Below, piece after piece: positions 1 to 7,843 of a stretch of 10,142 bases of DNA. The stretch lies in contig JAUVDU010000033.1 in NCBI GenBank assembly GCA_030595135.1, positions 1-10,142 of the forward strand, in the 5' to 3' direction. Below the pieces are notes generated by a model. It was not told where the DNA came from and ran no database searches. It worked only from the letters and a program-made list of their open reading frames with translations. Within the stretch, counting starts at the first letter, position 1. Each line of letters starts with the position of its first letter. The position numbers were made by a program, and so were the translations under genes. The stretch comes from Deltaproteobacteria bacterium (GTDB lineage: Bacteria > Desulfobacterota > Anaeroferrophillalia > Anaeroferrophillales > Tharpellaceae).

Positions 1-685
1 CATAGAGCAGGATAAAGGGCCGGCTGCCGGGTTTTTCCACCGGGTAATGGGTGATGATAAATTGATCCAGTTCCGGGGTGGCCGTCAGATCCTCAAGCGA
101 ATGGGTAATGCAGTCATCAAGTGCCGTAAATTGGAGCGGCAGGGGCAGTTGTAGAAACCATTGTGCATTAAAAGGGTAGAGGGTCAGGGCGGCATAGGGG
201 TGGCGAAAAAACGGATCATAGTCGGCCCGAAAAAAGATTGGCAGATATTTTTGCAGAACATCAAGGTCGTGACTGAAAAGGGCGAGGCGGAAGTTTCTCA
301 ACGTGCGGGAGCAAAGTTCCTGACTGTCGCTGCCCAGAGAGTGGTTGTCGATGTAGGATGAGCGAATCAGCTGGCGGCAGAGATCGAGGGATCTGCGGTC
401 GATCGGCCGTCGGGCGACGACTTCATTGATTTTCCGATGGCAGCGGTTATGATTGTCGATCAAGCCCAGTTGCCGGAGTTTACGCAACTGATTAATCGCT
501 TTTTCCACGTCCCACTTTCGTGACGATCCGGGGGCCTGCTGCAGGGCTTTCATGATGCGAAAGAGCTCTTCGCGTGGGGTATTGCTGTCTAAAAGTGCAG
601 TTATCTGTAAAAAATACTTATCATCTTCGTCAAGGTTTTCCAGGGCTGCAATCGGTGAATTCGTTGGTTCTTTTTCTTCGGTCAT
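1..685 (-). CDS. Unrecognised protein, N-terminal 228 residues, runs off left edge
   Basis: The reading frame opens with ATG at 685-683 and stays open for 228 codons to the window edge, so the C-terminus is missing. It starts 14 nt after the dgt-like stop codon; an AGGA that overlaps that stop codon lies about 12 nt upstream, a weak, rather distant ribosome binding site. The protein begins with an acidic, disordered-looking stretch (MTEEKEPTNS). Residues 25-95 are helical and basic and include AINQLRKLRQLGLI (about 63-76), which looks like the recognition-helix and wing part of a winged-helix fold. The rest is rich in Leu, Phe and Tyr, with no catalytic motif, signal peptide or membrane segment. 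I do not recognise the family. Such a region could be the N-terminal arm of a larger enzyme such as a SNF2-type helicase, but nothing here shows that. Its position says it is co-transcribed as the third gene after gltA and dgt. The gene is real on length, codon character and tight spacing; the function is unknown. Confidence 0.72.
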   Translation of the reverse strand, partial: MTEEKEPTNSPIAALENLDEDDKYFLQITALLDSNTPREELFRIMKALQQAPGSSRKWDVEKAINQLRKLRQLGLIDNHNRCHRKINEVVARRPIDRRSLDLCRQLIRSSYIDNHSLGSDSQELCSRTLRNFRLALFSHDLDVLQKYLPIFFRADYDPFFRHPYAALTLYPFNAQWFLQLPLPLQFTALDDCITHSLEDLTATPELDQFIITHYPVEKPGSRPFILLY

Positions 686-699
686 GGGTAATGTTTTTC

Positions 700-1758
700 C
701 TAAATATTCCAGGGGTGGGGCAGAAAAAGCTTCTCATAGAGCGAGAAAGCGTAGCGATCGGTCATGCTGGCGATAAAATCGCGCAGATTATCGGTGAAAC
801 TGTAGTTGTCAAGGTAGCCGGGATAATGCTTTTCTTTAAGTTCTTGCGGATGTTCTTGAAAATAGGTGTAAATCTCTTTGAGCAACCGGCTGGCTTTGAC
901 AAAATCGCCATAAACCGCCGGGCTTTCATAGACGTTGGCAAAGAGAAAAGAGCGTAATTCGGTCATCGCTTCAATGACTTCAGTTGAAATCTTCAGAGAA
1001 CCGGGCTCTTTGCGGCTTTTGTCGATAATGTCGGTAACCATGGTGTTGATGCGCCGGGTATGGCTGTCGCCCAGAATTTGTCGGCACCCTTTGGGGATTT
1101 GTTCGGCATTGATGGTTTGCGCGCGGATGGCATCATCAAGGTCGTGATTGACATAGGCGATGATGTCAGCCAGCCTGACAATTCGTCCTTCAAGGGTACA
1201 GGCGGTATGTTCCGGGGCCGGGGAGAGGATTTCACCCTTGCCTTTGGAATGTTTGATGATGCCGTCCCGTACCTCAAAACTCAAGTTAAGGCCCCGGCCC
1301 TCTTTTTCAAGAATATCAACGACCCGTAAACTTTGTTGAAAATGGTTGAAACCGCCGGGGTGCAGGCGGTTGAGAACGGCTTCTCCGGCATGGCCGAAAG
1401 GGGTATGGCCGAGATCGTGACCTAAAGCGATCGCTTCAGTTAGATCTTCATTTAAGTGCAAAGCTTTGGCAATTGTGCGGGCAATCTGGGCGACCTCCAG
1501 GGTGTGAGTCAGGCGGGTGCGGTAATGGTCACCGCTGGGAGCCAGAAAAACCTGGGTTTTATATTTTAGGCGGCGAAAGGTCTTGGAGTGGATGATGCGG
1601 TCGCGGTCGTGTTGGTATGACATGCGATAGTTGCATTCAACTTCCGGGAGCTTGCGGCCTCTGGAGTCGGCACTGAAAGCGGCGAAAGGAGCCAGAAGGC
1701 TCCTTTCCCGTTGTTCCAGTTCATGGCGGACAGTGTTATTGGTTGTTTTAGCGTTCAT
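700..1758 (-). CDS. dgt: dGTPase-like HD-domain dNTP triphosphohydrolase
   Basis: This 352-residue protein belongs to the deoxyguanosinetriphosphate triphosphohydrolase-like family, which cleaves dNTPs to the deoxynucleoside and tripolyphosphate in the cytoplasm and helps set dNTP pools. The HD metal site is complete: His85 (in RLTHTLEVA), His114-Asp115 (LGHDLGHTPFGH) and Asp198 (RLADIIAY). The family's N-terminal SADSRGR (29-35) and SKTFRRLKYKTQVF (58-71) blocks are present, and the length matches the short bacterial dGTPase-like subgroup rather than the roughly 500-residue E. coli Dgt. The ATG at 1758 lies inside the last codons of gltA and overlaps it by 11 nt, so the two are probably translationally coupled; a weak CAGG sits just upstream. 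The substrate preference of this subgroup (dGTP only or several dNTPs) cannot be told from sequence, so the symbol denotes the family, not proven dGTP specificity. Confidence 0.93.
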   Translation of the reverse strand: MNAKTTNNTVRHELEQRERSLLAPFAAFSADSRGRKLPEVECNYRMSYQHDRDRIIHSKTFRRLKYKTQVFLAPSGDHYRTRLTHTLEVAQIARTIAKALHLNEDLTEAIALGHDLGHTPFGHAGEAVLNRLHPGGFNHFQQSLRVVDILEKEGRGLNLSFEVRDGIIKHSKGKGEILSPAPEHTACTLEGRIVRLADIIAYVNHDLDDAIRAQTINAEQIPKGCRQILGDSHTRRINTMVTDIIDKSRKEPGSLKISTEVIEAMTELRSFLFANVYESPAVYGDFVKASRLLKEIYTYFQEHPQELKEKHYPGYLDNYSFTDNLRDFIASMTDRYAFSLYEKLFLPHPWNI

Positions 1759-3160
1759 CGACCTGTTTAAAAACCTGATTGAATTCTCCGGTATAGAGAG
1801 CCCGGGGACGAAAAATACGGTTGTTATTCATGTACTCCAGAACTCGGGCTGTCCAGCCCGCAACCCGGCTGACGGCAAAGAGCGGGGTAAACATAGACGG
1901 GTCAATACCTAAGCGGGTGTAGACAATCCCGGAGTAGTAATCGACATTGGGAAAGATCTTCTTCTCTTGATCCAGAGAACTGATGACTTTTTGTTCGAGG
2001 AGTTCGGCCGTACTGATCAGGTTTTGGATCTCAGGTTTGCAGCCGAGGCAGCGAAATTTGGCGAGCGGCCCTAAAATTCGGGCTCGAGGGTCATAGGTTT
2101 TGTAGACACGGTGACCGAAGCCGGGAATTTTTTTCTTCTGGGCCAGTGATTGATTGACCCAGGCTTCAACGTTATTGGGGTTGCCGACTTCGAGCACAGT
2201 ATCTAAAACCCGTTCGTTAGCTCCGCCATGCAGGGGGCCGTTGAGGGCGGCGATGCCGGAGCCGACCGAAAAATAGATGTCGGACATGGTCGAGGCGACC
2301 ACCATTGCGGCGAACGTGCTGGCATTCATGCCGTGGTCGGCGTGAAGAATCAGGGCAACGTCCAAGACCCGTTCTTCGATCGCGGTCGGGCGTCGGCCGT
2401 TCATCATATAGTAGAGATTGGCAGCATGGCTTAAATCATTTAAAGGTTCATAAGGCATCAGGCCGTGGCGTAACCGGGCGATGGCGGCCGTTACCGTCGG
2501 TACCCCGGCAATCAGGTGGTAACAGGCCTCTAAACCGCTGGCATCATCAAGATCTGAATCTTTCTTTTTGCGGCGTTTTTTCTTCTTTTTGAACTCATAG
2601 ATGGCGTGACGTTCACCGCTCGGTTTGGTCTCCATGCCGATCGAATCTTCATCGGAGCTGATCGCATCATTTAAATCAGGCTTGGCACTCTCCCGGTCAA
2701 TGTCGGTAAATTCCTGACGCATAAAGATGGTGCCCATCCGCAGGGCCGCCATGGCGTTCATCTCTTCGACCGGAAAACTCATTAAGAGGCGCAGAGTCTT
2801 GTTCATATGTCGGTGCTTGATCAATTTCTGTTCAAACTCTTGTAGTTCGGTTGAACTTGGCAGGTGACCATGCAGGAGGAGAAAAGAGACCTCCTCGTAT
2901 GTCGAATAGGCACAGAGCTCAAAAATGTCATAGCCCCGGTAAGAGAGCAGGCCGTCGGTGCCGTTGACATAGCCGATTTTGGATTCGCAAGCGATGGCAC
3001 CTTCAAGGCCGGGCCCGATATTGCAATCGATTGGCCATTTGGCCGACTTGCCGGTACTTGGTTGTTTAGTGACAATGCCGATCTCGGCTCGGGCTTTCTC
3101 GGCGGCCTCGAGAATTAGCTCGGTAATTTCAGTCGACTCTTGATGTCTTTCGCGGTTCAT
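1748..3160 (-). CDS. gltA: Citrate synthase (Si-type) with a lysine-rich internal insert
   Basis: Citrate synthase condenses oxaloacetate with acetyl-CoA to citrate at the entry of the TCA cycle. The catalytic triad is visible: His311 (GPLHGG), His350 (GFGHRVY) and Asp407 (NVDYYSG). His276 (HADHGMNAS) matches the oxaloacetate-binding histidine. The N-terminal block IGYVNGTDGLLSYRGYDI (62-79) is also typical. At 470 residues it is some 40 longer than most bacterial enzymes. The excess lies in two places: about 45 residues before the usual start of the fold, and a highly charged stretch at about 152-208. That stretch goes from acidic (SSDEDS) to KKKKKRRKKK (191-200) and back to DSDLDD, replacing what is normally a short linker ahead of the helix containing LIAGVPTVTAA. 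The frame is unbroken on both sides, so it is an in-frame insertion. The ATG at 3160 is preceded by a strong AGGAGG seven bases upstream. It heads the gltA-dgt-unknown unit. Confidence 0.95.
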   Translation of the reverse strand: MNRERHQESTEITELILEAAEKARAEIGIVTKQPSTGKSAKWPIDCNIGPGLEGAIACESKIGYVNGTDGLLSYRGYDIFELCAYSTYEEVSFLLLHGHLPSSTELQEFEQKLIKHRHMNKTLRLLMSFPVEEMNAMAALRMGTIFMRQEFTDIDRESAKPDLNDAISSDEDSIGMETKPSGERHAIYEFKKKKKRRKKKDSDLDDASGLEACYHLIAGVPTVTAAIARLRHGLMPYEPLNDLSHAANLYYMMNGRRPTAIEERVLDVALILHADHGMNASTFAAMVVASTMSDIYFSVGSGIAALNGPLHGGANERVLDTVLEVGNPNNVEAWVNQSLAQKKKIPGFGHRVYKTYDPRARILGPLAKFRCLGCKPEIQNLISTAELLEQKVISSLDQEKKIFPNVDYYSGIVYTRLGIDPSMFTPLFAVSRVAGWTARVLEYMNNNRIFRPRALYTGEFNQVFKQVDER

Positions 3161-3339
3161 GTTATCTCCTCCTGCAATTTGTTGCTGCTATTTTTGCCCC
3201 ACTCATCTCTTTTTTGAAAATATTAAGAAAAGAGGATAAGAAAGTTTTTACGATCTAACCTGGTTAACTACGGCCGTTACCTGTTTTCACATCTCTTTTC
3301 GGGTTTTTAAGCGGGGGCTCTAAAAGGGCGGGCCGAAAG

Positions 3340-3372
3340 AGTAAAATATTATATTTTTTAGCTTTTTGTCAA
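3340..3372 (-). promoter_or_regulatory. Candidate sigma70-type promoter for gltA
   Basis: On the minus strand a perfect TTGACA (plus positions 3367-3372) is followed by an AT-rich stretch with TATAAT (3348-3353, spacer 13) and TAATAT (3346-3351, spacer 15). Both spacers are shorter than the preferred 16-18, so the exact -10 is uncertain. A start here gives a leader of about 170-180 nt before the gltA ATG. The rest of the divergent gap (3161-3396) holds an 11-bp inverted repeat TAACCTGGTTA (3256-3266) and no clear plus-strand promoter for the ABC genes. Confidence 0.4.
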
Positions 3373-3396
3373 GTAATTATTATTATTTCAGGGTTT

Positions 3397-4317
3397 ATGG
3401 ATGCTGTAAATATAGAAAATCTAGGTAAGGAGTATGGTTCGCTCAAGGCTCTCTCTGAAGTTAGCATGACGATTGCCGAGGGTGCTTTTTTTGCTCTTTT
3501 GGGGCCTAACGGGGCGGGTAAGTCAACTTTGATCAATATTTTGGCCGGGTTGACGCGGGCAACTTCAGGTAAGGCTGCAGTGCTCGGTTATGATGTTCGG
3601 CGGCAATGGCGAAAATCTCGTTATAAGCTTGGCGTTGTCCCGCAAGAACTCGCTTATGATCCTTTTTTTACAGTCAGGGAGATGCTTACCCTGCAGTCCG
3701 GATATTTTGGTTTGGGAGCTGAAAACCGACCGTGGCTGGATGAATTAATTGCCGCCTTAGGTCTGGAAGATAAAGTCGATTCGACGATGAATCATCTCTC
3801 CGGGGGGATGAAACGGCGGGTGCTGATCGCCCAGGCGTTGGTGCATCGACCGCCGGTGGTTATTCTTGATGAACCGACGGCCGGGGTCGATGTCGCCTTG
3901 AGGCGTCAGCTTTGGGATTTTATTCGCGGTCTTAACCGAGAAGGACATACGATTATTTTGACGACTCATTATCTTGAAGAAGCCGAGAGCATGTGTGAAA
4001 AAATTGCCATCCTTGATCGCGGCAGAGTTATCGCTTTGGCTCCCAAGGATGAGCTTTTAAACCGCTACTCCTGGCGGCAACTGCGTTTGCAGCTGACTCC
4101 GGAGAGCGCTGTGGTTTTTCCGAGCGCCCTGGAGCAGAAAAAAGAAGCGGCTCCCGAAGGCGAACTCCTTTTGCGGCTGCATCGGGAGCAAGATCATATT
4201 GGTGAGGTTTTGGCGGCGCTGGATCAAGCCGGGGTCAGATTCTCCGATCTGCGGATTCATGAACCGGGTTTAACTGAAGTTTACACGGAATTGACGGAGG
4301 CCGAGAACCATGTTTAA
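3397..4317 (+). CDS. yadG: ABC-2 type exporter, ATP-binding subunit (YadG-like)
   Basis: This 306-residue cytoplasmic ATPase powers an ABC-2 exporter with the permease encoded next. All nucleotide-binding motifs are intact: Walker A GPNGAGKST (36-44), Q-loop Gln83 in GVVPQE, signature LSGGMKRR (134-141), Walker B VVILDEP (154-160) followed by TAGVD, and switch His191 in LTTHYLEEAE. Overall spacing, the SGGMKRR-type signature and the length match E. coli YadG (about 308 residues), and the partner is the YadH type, so the symbols are by similarity. The roughly 90 residues after the ATPase core form the usual C-terminal extension of this class. The exported substrate is unknown. The upstream AGGG is only three bases from the ATG, so the ribosome binding site looks weak; the chosen start gives the normal N-terminus. 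The stop codon overlaps the permease start by 8 nt, which indicates coupled translation. Confidence 0.93.
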   Translation: MDAVNIENLGKEYGSLKALSEVSMTIAEGAFFALLGPNGAGKSTLINILAGLTRATSGKAAVLGYDVRRQWRKSRYKLGVVPQELAYDPFFTVREMLTLQSGYFGLGAENRPWLDELIAALGLEDKVDSTMNHLSGGMKRRVLIAQALVHRPPVVILDEPTAGVDVALRRQLWDFIRGLNREGHTIILTTHYLEEAESMCEKIAILDRGRVIALAPKDELLNRYSWRQLRLQLTPESAVVFPSALEQKKEAAPEGELLLRLHREQDHIGEVLAALDQAGVRFSDLRIHEPGLTEVYTELTEAENHV

Positions 4318-5074
4318 TTTGTACGGTCTCTATATCCTTTTTGCCCGCGAGGTTTGGCGTTTTCTTAAGGTTTCGATTCAGACGATTTTAACGCCGGTGA
4401 TCACCGTGCTCTTATATCTGCTGATTTTTTCTTCGATTATTTCCGCTAGCCGGGAGATGTTGCCGGGAGTCAACTATTTGACCTTTTTGATCCCCGGTTT
4501 GATGGTCATGGCGATGCTGCAGAACGCTTTTGCCAACAGTTCATCAAGTCTTTTCCAGGCGCGTATGAACGGTAATGTTGTCTTTATTTTATTGTCGCCG
4601 ATCTCTGATTTTGAATTCTATCTGGCCTTTGTCGGAGCCTCCGTGGTTCGCGGCGTTCTGGTTGGCTTTGGCGTTTGGCTGGCTGCCTGTTTCTTTGCCC
4701 TGGTGCCGATTCGCCATCCGTTCTATGCTCTGATCCTGGCTTTTTTCTGTTGTGGTTCGCTTGGGGCGCTAGGTCTGGTTTCGGCGATTATCGCCGACAA
4801 ATGGGATCATATCTCCGCTTTCCAGAATTTTGTTATTGTTCCCTTCTCTTTCTTGAGCGGCGTCTTCTTTTCGATTTCCGACCTGCCACTCTTCTGGCAA
4901 CAGGCCTCCTTTTATAACCCCTTTTTCTATTTTGTCGACGGTTTCCGCTACACCTGTCTCGGGGTCTCCGAGGTTTCAGTATTCACCAGTCTGAGTGTGG
5001 GCGCCGGTTTTTTTGTCTTGAGCTCGTCTTGGGCTCTGTGGCTTTTGCACAAAGGCTACAACCTACGAAGTTGA
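4310..5074 (+). CDS. yadH: ABC-2 type exporter, membrane permease (YadH-like)
   Basis: This 254-residue inner-membrane protein is the transmembrane half of the exporter whose ATPase precedes it. About six hydrophobic segments can be drawn (roughly 25-45, 56-76, 105-133, 138-162, 172-190, 225-247), matching the ABC-2 membrane fold. Family features include the N-terminal amphipathic EVWRFLKVSIQTILTPVI region, FLIPGLMVMAML (59-70), and the late segment SFLSGVFFSISDLPLFWQ (180-197) followed by NPFFYFVDGFRY. The C-terminus ends in NLRS, close to the GLRS end of E. coli YadH, and the length is nearly identical to YadH (256). The ATG lies inside the end of the ATPase gene, and an ACGGAGG-like sequence in ATTGACGGAGGCCGAG provides the ribosome binding site. 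The stop codon TGA (5072-5074) falls within the direct repeat that flanks the palindromic element just downstream, so the element sits directly against the gene end without truncating the protein. Confidence 0.92.
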   Translation: MFNLYGLYILFAREVWRFLKVSIQTILTPVITVLLYLLIFSSIISASREMLPGVNYLTFLIPGLMVMAMLQNAFANSSSSLFQARMNGNVVFILLSPISDFEFYLAFVGASVVRGVLVGFGVWLAACFFALVPIRHPFYALILAFFCCGSLGALGLVSAIIADKWDHISAFQNFVIVPFSFLSGVFFSISDLPLFWQQASFYNPFFYFVDGFRYTCLGVSEVSVFTSLSVGAGFFVLSSSWALWLLHKGYNLRS

Positions 5075-5077
5075 GAT
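5071..5077. repeat. Left copy of 7-bp direct repeat (putative target-site duplication)
   Basis: TTGAGAT here recurs at 5147-5153 on the far side of the palindromic element. It includes the yadH stop codon. One base separates it from the inverted end, so the duplication is 7 bp exact, or 8 bp with one mismatch (TTGAGATG against TTGAGATT). Confidence 0.55.
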
Positions 5078-5078
5078 G

Positions 5079-5145
5079 GTAACTATTCAGCGCAAGTAGA
5101 GAAGCATCGTATATTGATGAATTTGCGGGTTAGCTGAATAGTTAC
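5079..5145. mobile_element. MITE-like palindromic element, 67 bp, no coding capacity
   Basis: GTAACTATTCAGC (5079-5091) and its exact reverse complement GCTGAATAGTTAC (5133-5145) form a perfect 13-bp inverted repeat around a 41-nt core. The core holds further pairing, GCAA (5092-5095) with TTGC (5123-5126) and CATC (5105-5108) with GATG (5116-5119), so the whole unit can fold as one long hairpin or cruciform. A 7-bp direct repeat TTGAGAT flanks it on both sides. Terminal inverted repeats plus a flanking duplication on a non-coding unit are the hallmarks of a miniature inverted-repeat transposable element. The GTAA termini are reminiscent of IS66-family ends, which make 8-bp duplications, but this link is inference. 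It lies between convergent genes and nearly fills the gap. No T-tract follows either arm, so it is not a standard terminator, though the fold could still slow or stabilise converging transcripts. Confidence 0.62.
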
Positions 5146-5146
5146 A

Positions 5147-5153
5147 TTGAGAT
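5147..5153. repeat. Right copy of 7-bp direct repeat (putative target-site duplication)
   Basis: TTGAGAT, identical to 5071-5077, begins one base beyond the right inverted end of the palindromic element. A 7-bp match placed symmetrically at both edges is unlikely by chance and supports insertion of the element as a unit. Confidence 0.55.
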
Positions 5154-5170
5154 TTTAATAATGAATTGCC

Positions 5171-7774
5171 TCAAACTGTGAATACCAGATTATCCCCTTC
5201 AACCCCGACCTTTACAATATCCCCCTCTTTTATCTTATCTCCCATAATTTCATATGCTAACGGAGTCTCAAGGTAGTTTTTCAAGGCTCGTTTCAGAGGT
5301 CTGGCACCATAGGCCGGATCGTAGCCGGTTGCGGCGATGAAGGTTATGGCGGCGGGCTCAAGTTGCAGCTTAATCTCTTTTTCGGCCAGGCGTTTTTCGA
5401 GAAGCGTGAGCTGAATTGTGACAATTTTTTCCAGGTCAAGGCGTTTGAGCGTATGAAAAACGATGATGTCATCGACCCGGTTGAGAAATTCCGGCCGAAA
5501 TTGGCTTTTAAGGGCGCTCATGACCATCTCTCGCATCGCTTTGAAACTGCTTTCCGACTCCTCTTCCTGTAGATTTTCGAGAATATGGTGGCTGCCGATA
5601 TTGGAGGTCATGATAATTACGGTATTCTTGAAGTCGACCAAGCGGCCATGGGAATCGGTCAGGCGGCCGTCATCTAAGACCTGTAACAAGACGTTGAAGA
5701 CATCGTGATGGGCCTTTTCAATCTCGTCGAAAAGAATAACCGAATAGGGTTTGCGGCGTACGGCTTCGGTCAGCTGGCCGCCTTCGTCATAGCCGATATA
5801 GCCGGGGGGTGCCCCAATCAGGCGAGAGACTGCATGTTTCTCCATGTATTCCGACATGTCGATACGGGTCATGCTGTTTTCGTCATCAAAAAGAAACTCA
5901 GCTAAAGCCCTTGCGAGTTCGGTTTTGCCGACCCCGGTTGGCCCTAAAAAGATAAAGCTGCCGATTGGTTTTTGCGGGTCGTTAATCCCGGCCCGAGCCC
6001 GAACCACGGCATCGGCGACCGCCTGGACGGCATCTTCCTGGCCGATGACCCGTTTGTGGAGGTGATCGTCCAAATGGATTAGTTTATCACGTTCACCCTG
6101 GAGCAGTTTGCTGATCGGAATCGAGGTCCAGCGGCTGATGATAGCGGCGATATCCTCTTCGTCGACGACCTCTTTTAAGAGGTGCCCGCCATCGTCCTGA
6201 CTTGTTGTAATTTCCAGTTGGGCCGTTTCACGTCTCTTTTCAAGAGTTGTGAGCCGGTCATATTTGAGTTCGGCTGCCTTATTGAGGTCGTAGTCGCGTT
6301 CAGCTTTCTCGATTTCGAGTTTGACCGCTTCAATCTCCTTGCCGATTTCGCGTAAACCGGCGATCTGCTCTTTCTCAAGCTGCCAGCGAGCAGTCATCGT
6401 TTTACTTTTAACCTGCCAGTCGGCGAGCTCTTTTACAAGTTTTTCAAGACGTTGCTTTGAGGCTTTGTCTTTCTCTTTCTTTAGGGCTTCGCGCTCAATT
6501 TCGAGCTGCATGATTTTTCGGGTTACTTCATCAAGTTCACTCGGCATACTGTCGATCTCGGTGCGCAGGCGGGCCCCGGCTTCATCGACTAAGTCGATCG
6601 CTTTGTCGGGGAGAAAACGGTCGCTGATATAGCGGTGCGAGAGTACGGCGGCGGCGACTAAGGCTGTATCCTTGATCTGGATGCCATGATGGACTTCGTA
6701 ACGCTCTTTCAAGCCGCGCAAAATCGAGATCGTATCGTTGACCGTCGGTTGGTCGACCAAAACCGGTTGAAAGCGGCGCTCTAAAGCCGCATCTTTCTCA
6801 ATGTAGAGGCGGTATTCGTTCAAAGTTGTGGCCCCGACACAATGGAGTTCACCCCGGGCCAACATCGGTTTTAAGAGGTTGCCGGCATCCATCGAACCTT
6901 CGGTTTTGCCCGCTCCGACTACGGTATGGAGCTCATCAATAAAGAGGATTACATTGCCCTGAGCCTCTTTTACCTCTTTGAGGACGGCTTTCAGGCGTTC
7001 TTCGAACTCGCCGCGAAATTTGGCCCCGGCAATCAGAGCGCCCATGTCGAGAGAGATCAAGCGTTTGTGTTTTAGACTTTCGGGGACGTCCTGAACAAAG
7101 ATGCGTTGAGCCAGGCCTTCGACGATGGCGGTTTTGCCGACGCCGGGCTCACCGATCAAGACCGGATTATTCTTGGTTCGGCGCGAAAGTACCTGAATGA
7201 CCCGGCGAATCTCATCATCGCGGCCAATGACCGGGTCGAGTTTGTCCTGAGCTGCGGCTTGAGTCAGATCGATACCATATTTTTCCAGGGCCTGATAGGT
7301 CTCTTCCGGATTTTGCGATGTGACTCGTTGGTGGCCGCGAACTTCAGTCAAAACCGTCAGAAGTTTTTCACGGGTGATTCCGAAACTTTGTAAAAGCGTG
7401 GCCAGAGGGTCGCCGGAAGCCGAGATTATCGCTAACAACAGGTGTTCAACACTGACATACTCATCTTTAAACTGTTTGGCTTCATCTTGAGCTTTAACAA
7501 AAAACTGACCCAGGCGTGGGCTCATATAGAGTTGTCCACCGCCGGCTCCGGTAACCGCAGGAATTTTAGCTAACTGCTCTTCCAGAGCCTTTTCGATCGC
7601 CGCCGGGGCAATCCCGATCTTCTCGATCAGACGGGGAACCAGACCTTCCGGCTGCTGAATTAAAGCCAGCGCCAGATGTTCAGCATCAATCTGTTGATGG
7701 TGCCGCCGTAAAGCCTGATCCTGCGCAGCCTCCACCGCTTCTTGAGTTTTTTGCGTAAATTTGCTCGTATCCAT
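5171..7774 (-). CDS. clpB: ClpB ATP-dependent protein disaggregase (Hsp100)
   Basis: ClpB is a hexameric AAA+ chaperone that, with DnaK, pulls polypeptides out of aggregates in the cytoplasm. The 867-residue length is full size. Domains in order: the paired N-terminal Clp repeats (about 1-145), NBD1 with Walker A GEPGVGKT (208-215), Walker B VILFIDE (275-281) and arginine-finger region LERRFQ (331-336), the coiled-coil middle domain (about 405-525) that distinguishes ClpB from ClpA and ClpX, NBD2 with Walker A GPTGVGKT (611-618), Walker B VILFDE (679-684), sensor 1 TSN (723-725), FRPEFLNR (759-766) and sensor 2 GARPLKR (823-829). There is no IGF/IGL loop for ClpP docking in NBD2, as expected for a disaggregase. 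The ATG at 7774 is preceded by AGAGAGG nine bases upstream. It stands alone, 128 nt downstream of the oxidoreductase gene, with its own candidate promoter. No CIRCE or HAIR heat-shock operator is present. Confidence 0.97.
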   Translation of the reverse strand: MDTSKFTQKTQEAVEAAQDQALRRHHQQIDAEHLALALIQQPEGLVPRLIEKIGIAPAAIEKALEEQLAKIPAVTGAGGGQLYMSPRLGQFFVKAQDEAKQFKDEYVSVEHLLLAIISASGDPLATLLQSFGITREKLLTVLTEVRGHQRVTSQNPEETYQALEKYGIDLTQAAAQDKLDPVIGRDDEIRRVIQVLSRRTKNNPVLIGEPGVGKTAIVEGLAQRIFVQDVPESLKHKRLISLDMGALIAGAKFRGEFEERLKAVLKEVKEAQGNVILFIDELHTVVGAGKTEGSMDAGNLLKPMLARGELHCVGATTLNEYRLYIEKDAALERRFQPVLVDQPTVNDTISILRGLKERYEVHHGIQIKDTALVAAAVLSHRYISDRFLPDKAIDLVDEAGARLRTEIDSMPSELDEVTRKIMQLEIEREALKKEKDKASKQRLEKLVKELADWQVKSKTMTARWQLEKEQIAGLREIGKEIEAVKLEIEKAERDYDLNKAAELKYDRLTTLEKRRETAQLEITTSQDDGGHLLKEVVDEEDIAAIISRWTSIPISKLLQGERDKLIHLDDHLHKRVIGQEDAVQAVADAVVRARAGINDPQKPIGSFIFLGPTGVGKTELARALAEFLFDDENSMTRIDMSEYMEKHAVSRLIGAPPGYIGYDEGGQLTEAVRRKPYSVILFDEIEKAHHDVFNVLLQVLDDGRLTDSHGRLVDFKNTVIIMTSNIGSHHILENLQEEESESSFKAMREMVMSALKSQFRPEFLNRVDDIIVFHTLKRLDLEKIVTIQLTLLEKRLAEKEIKLQLEPAAITFIAATGYDPAYGARPLKRALKNYLETPLAYEIMGDKIKEGDIVKVGVEGDNLVFTV

Positions 7775-7814
7775 AATGAGAAACCTCTCTTAAATTTTAT
7801 TGGACTTGCTGGTG

Positions 7815-7843
7815 TTTATATCAGCTTGTCGACTTCTTTTAAA
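7815..7843 (-). promoter_or_regulatory. Candidate clpB promoter with extended -10
   Basis: Minus strand TTTAAA (7838-7843) is followed after exactly 17 nt by TATAAA (7815-7820), which is preceded by TG and one base, giving an extended -10 (TGATATAAA). A start here gives a leader of about 35 nt to the clpB ATG. It fits a vegetative sigma70-type promoter; no convincing sigma32 -10 (CCCCAT) is seen. Confidence 0.42.

Noticed and set aside
574..957. Plus-strand open frame of 127 codons opposite dgt
   Set aside because: It lies mostly antisense to the end of the dgt-like gene and the start of the next gene, has no ribosome binding site or recognisable domain, and is a shadow of the coding strand.
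2537..2713. The citrate synthase insert as an intein or a frameshift scar
   Set aside because: At about 55 residues it is too short for an intein and has no splicing motifs, and the reading frame and conserved blocks continue correctly on both sides.
5079..5145. The palindrome between yadH and clpB as a bidirectional rho-independent terminator
   Set aside because: The loop core is long, the stem is AT-rich, and no T-tract follows either arm. The flanking direct repeats fit an inserted element better.
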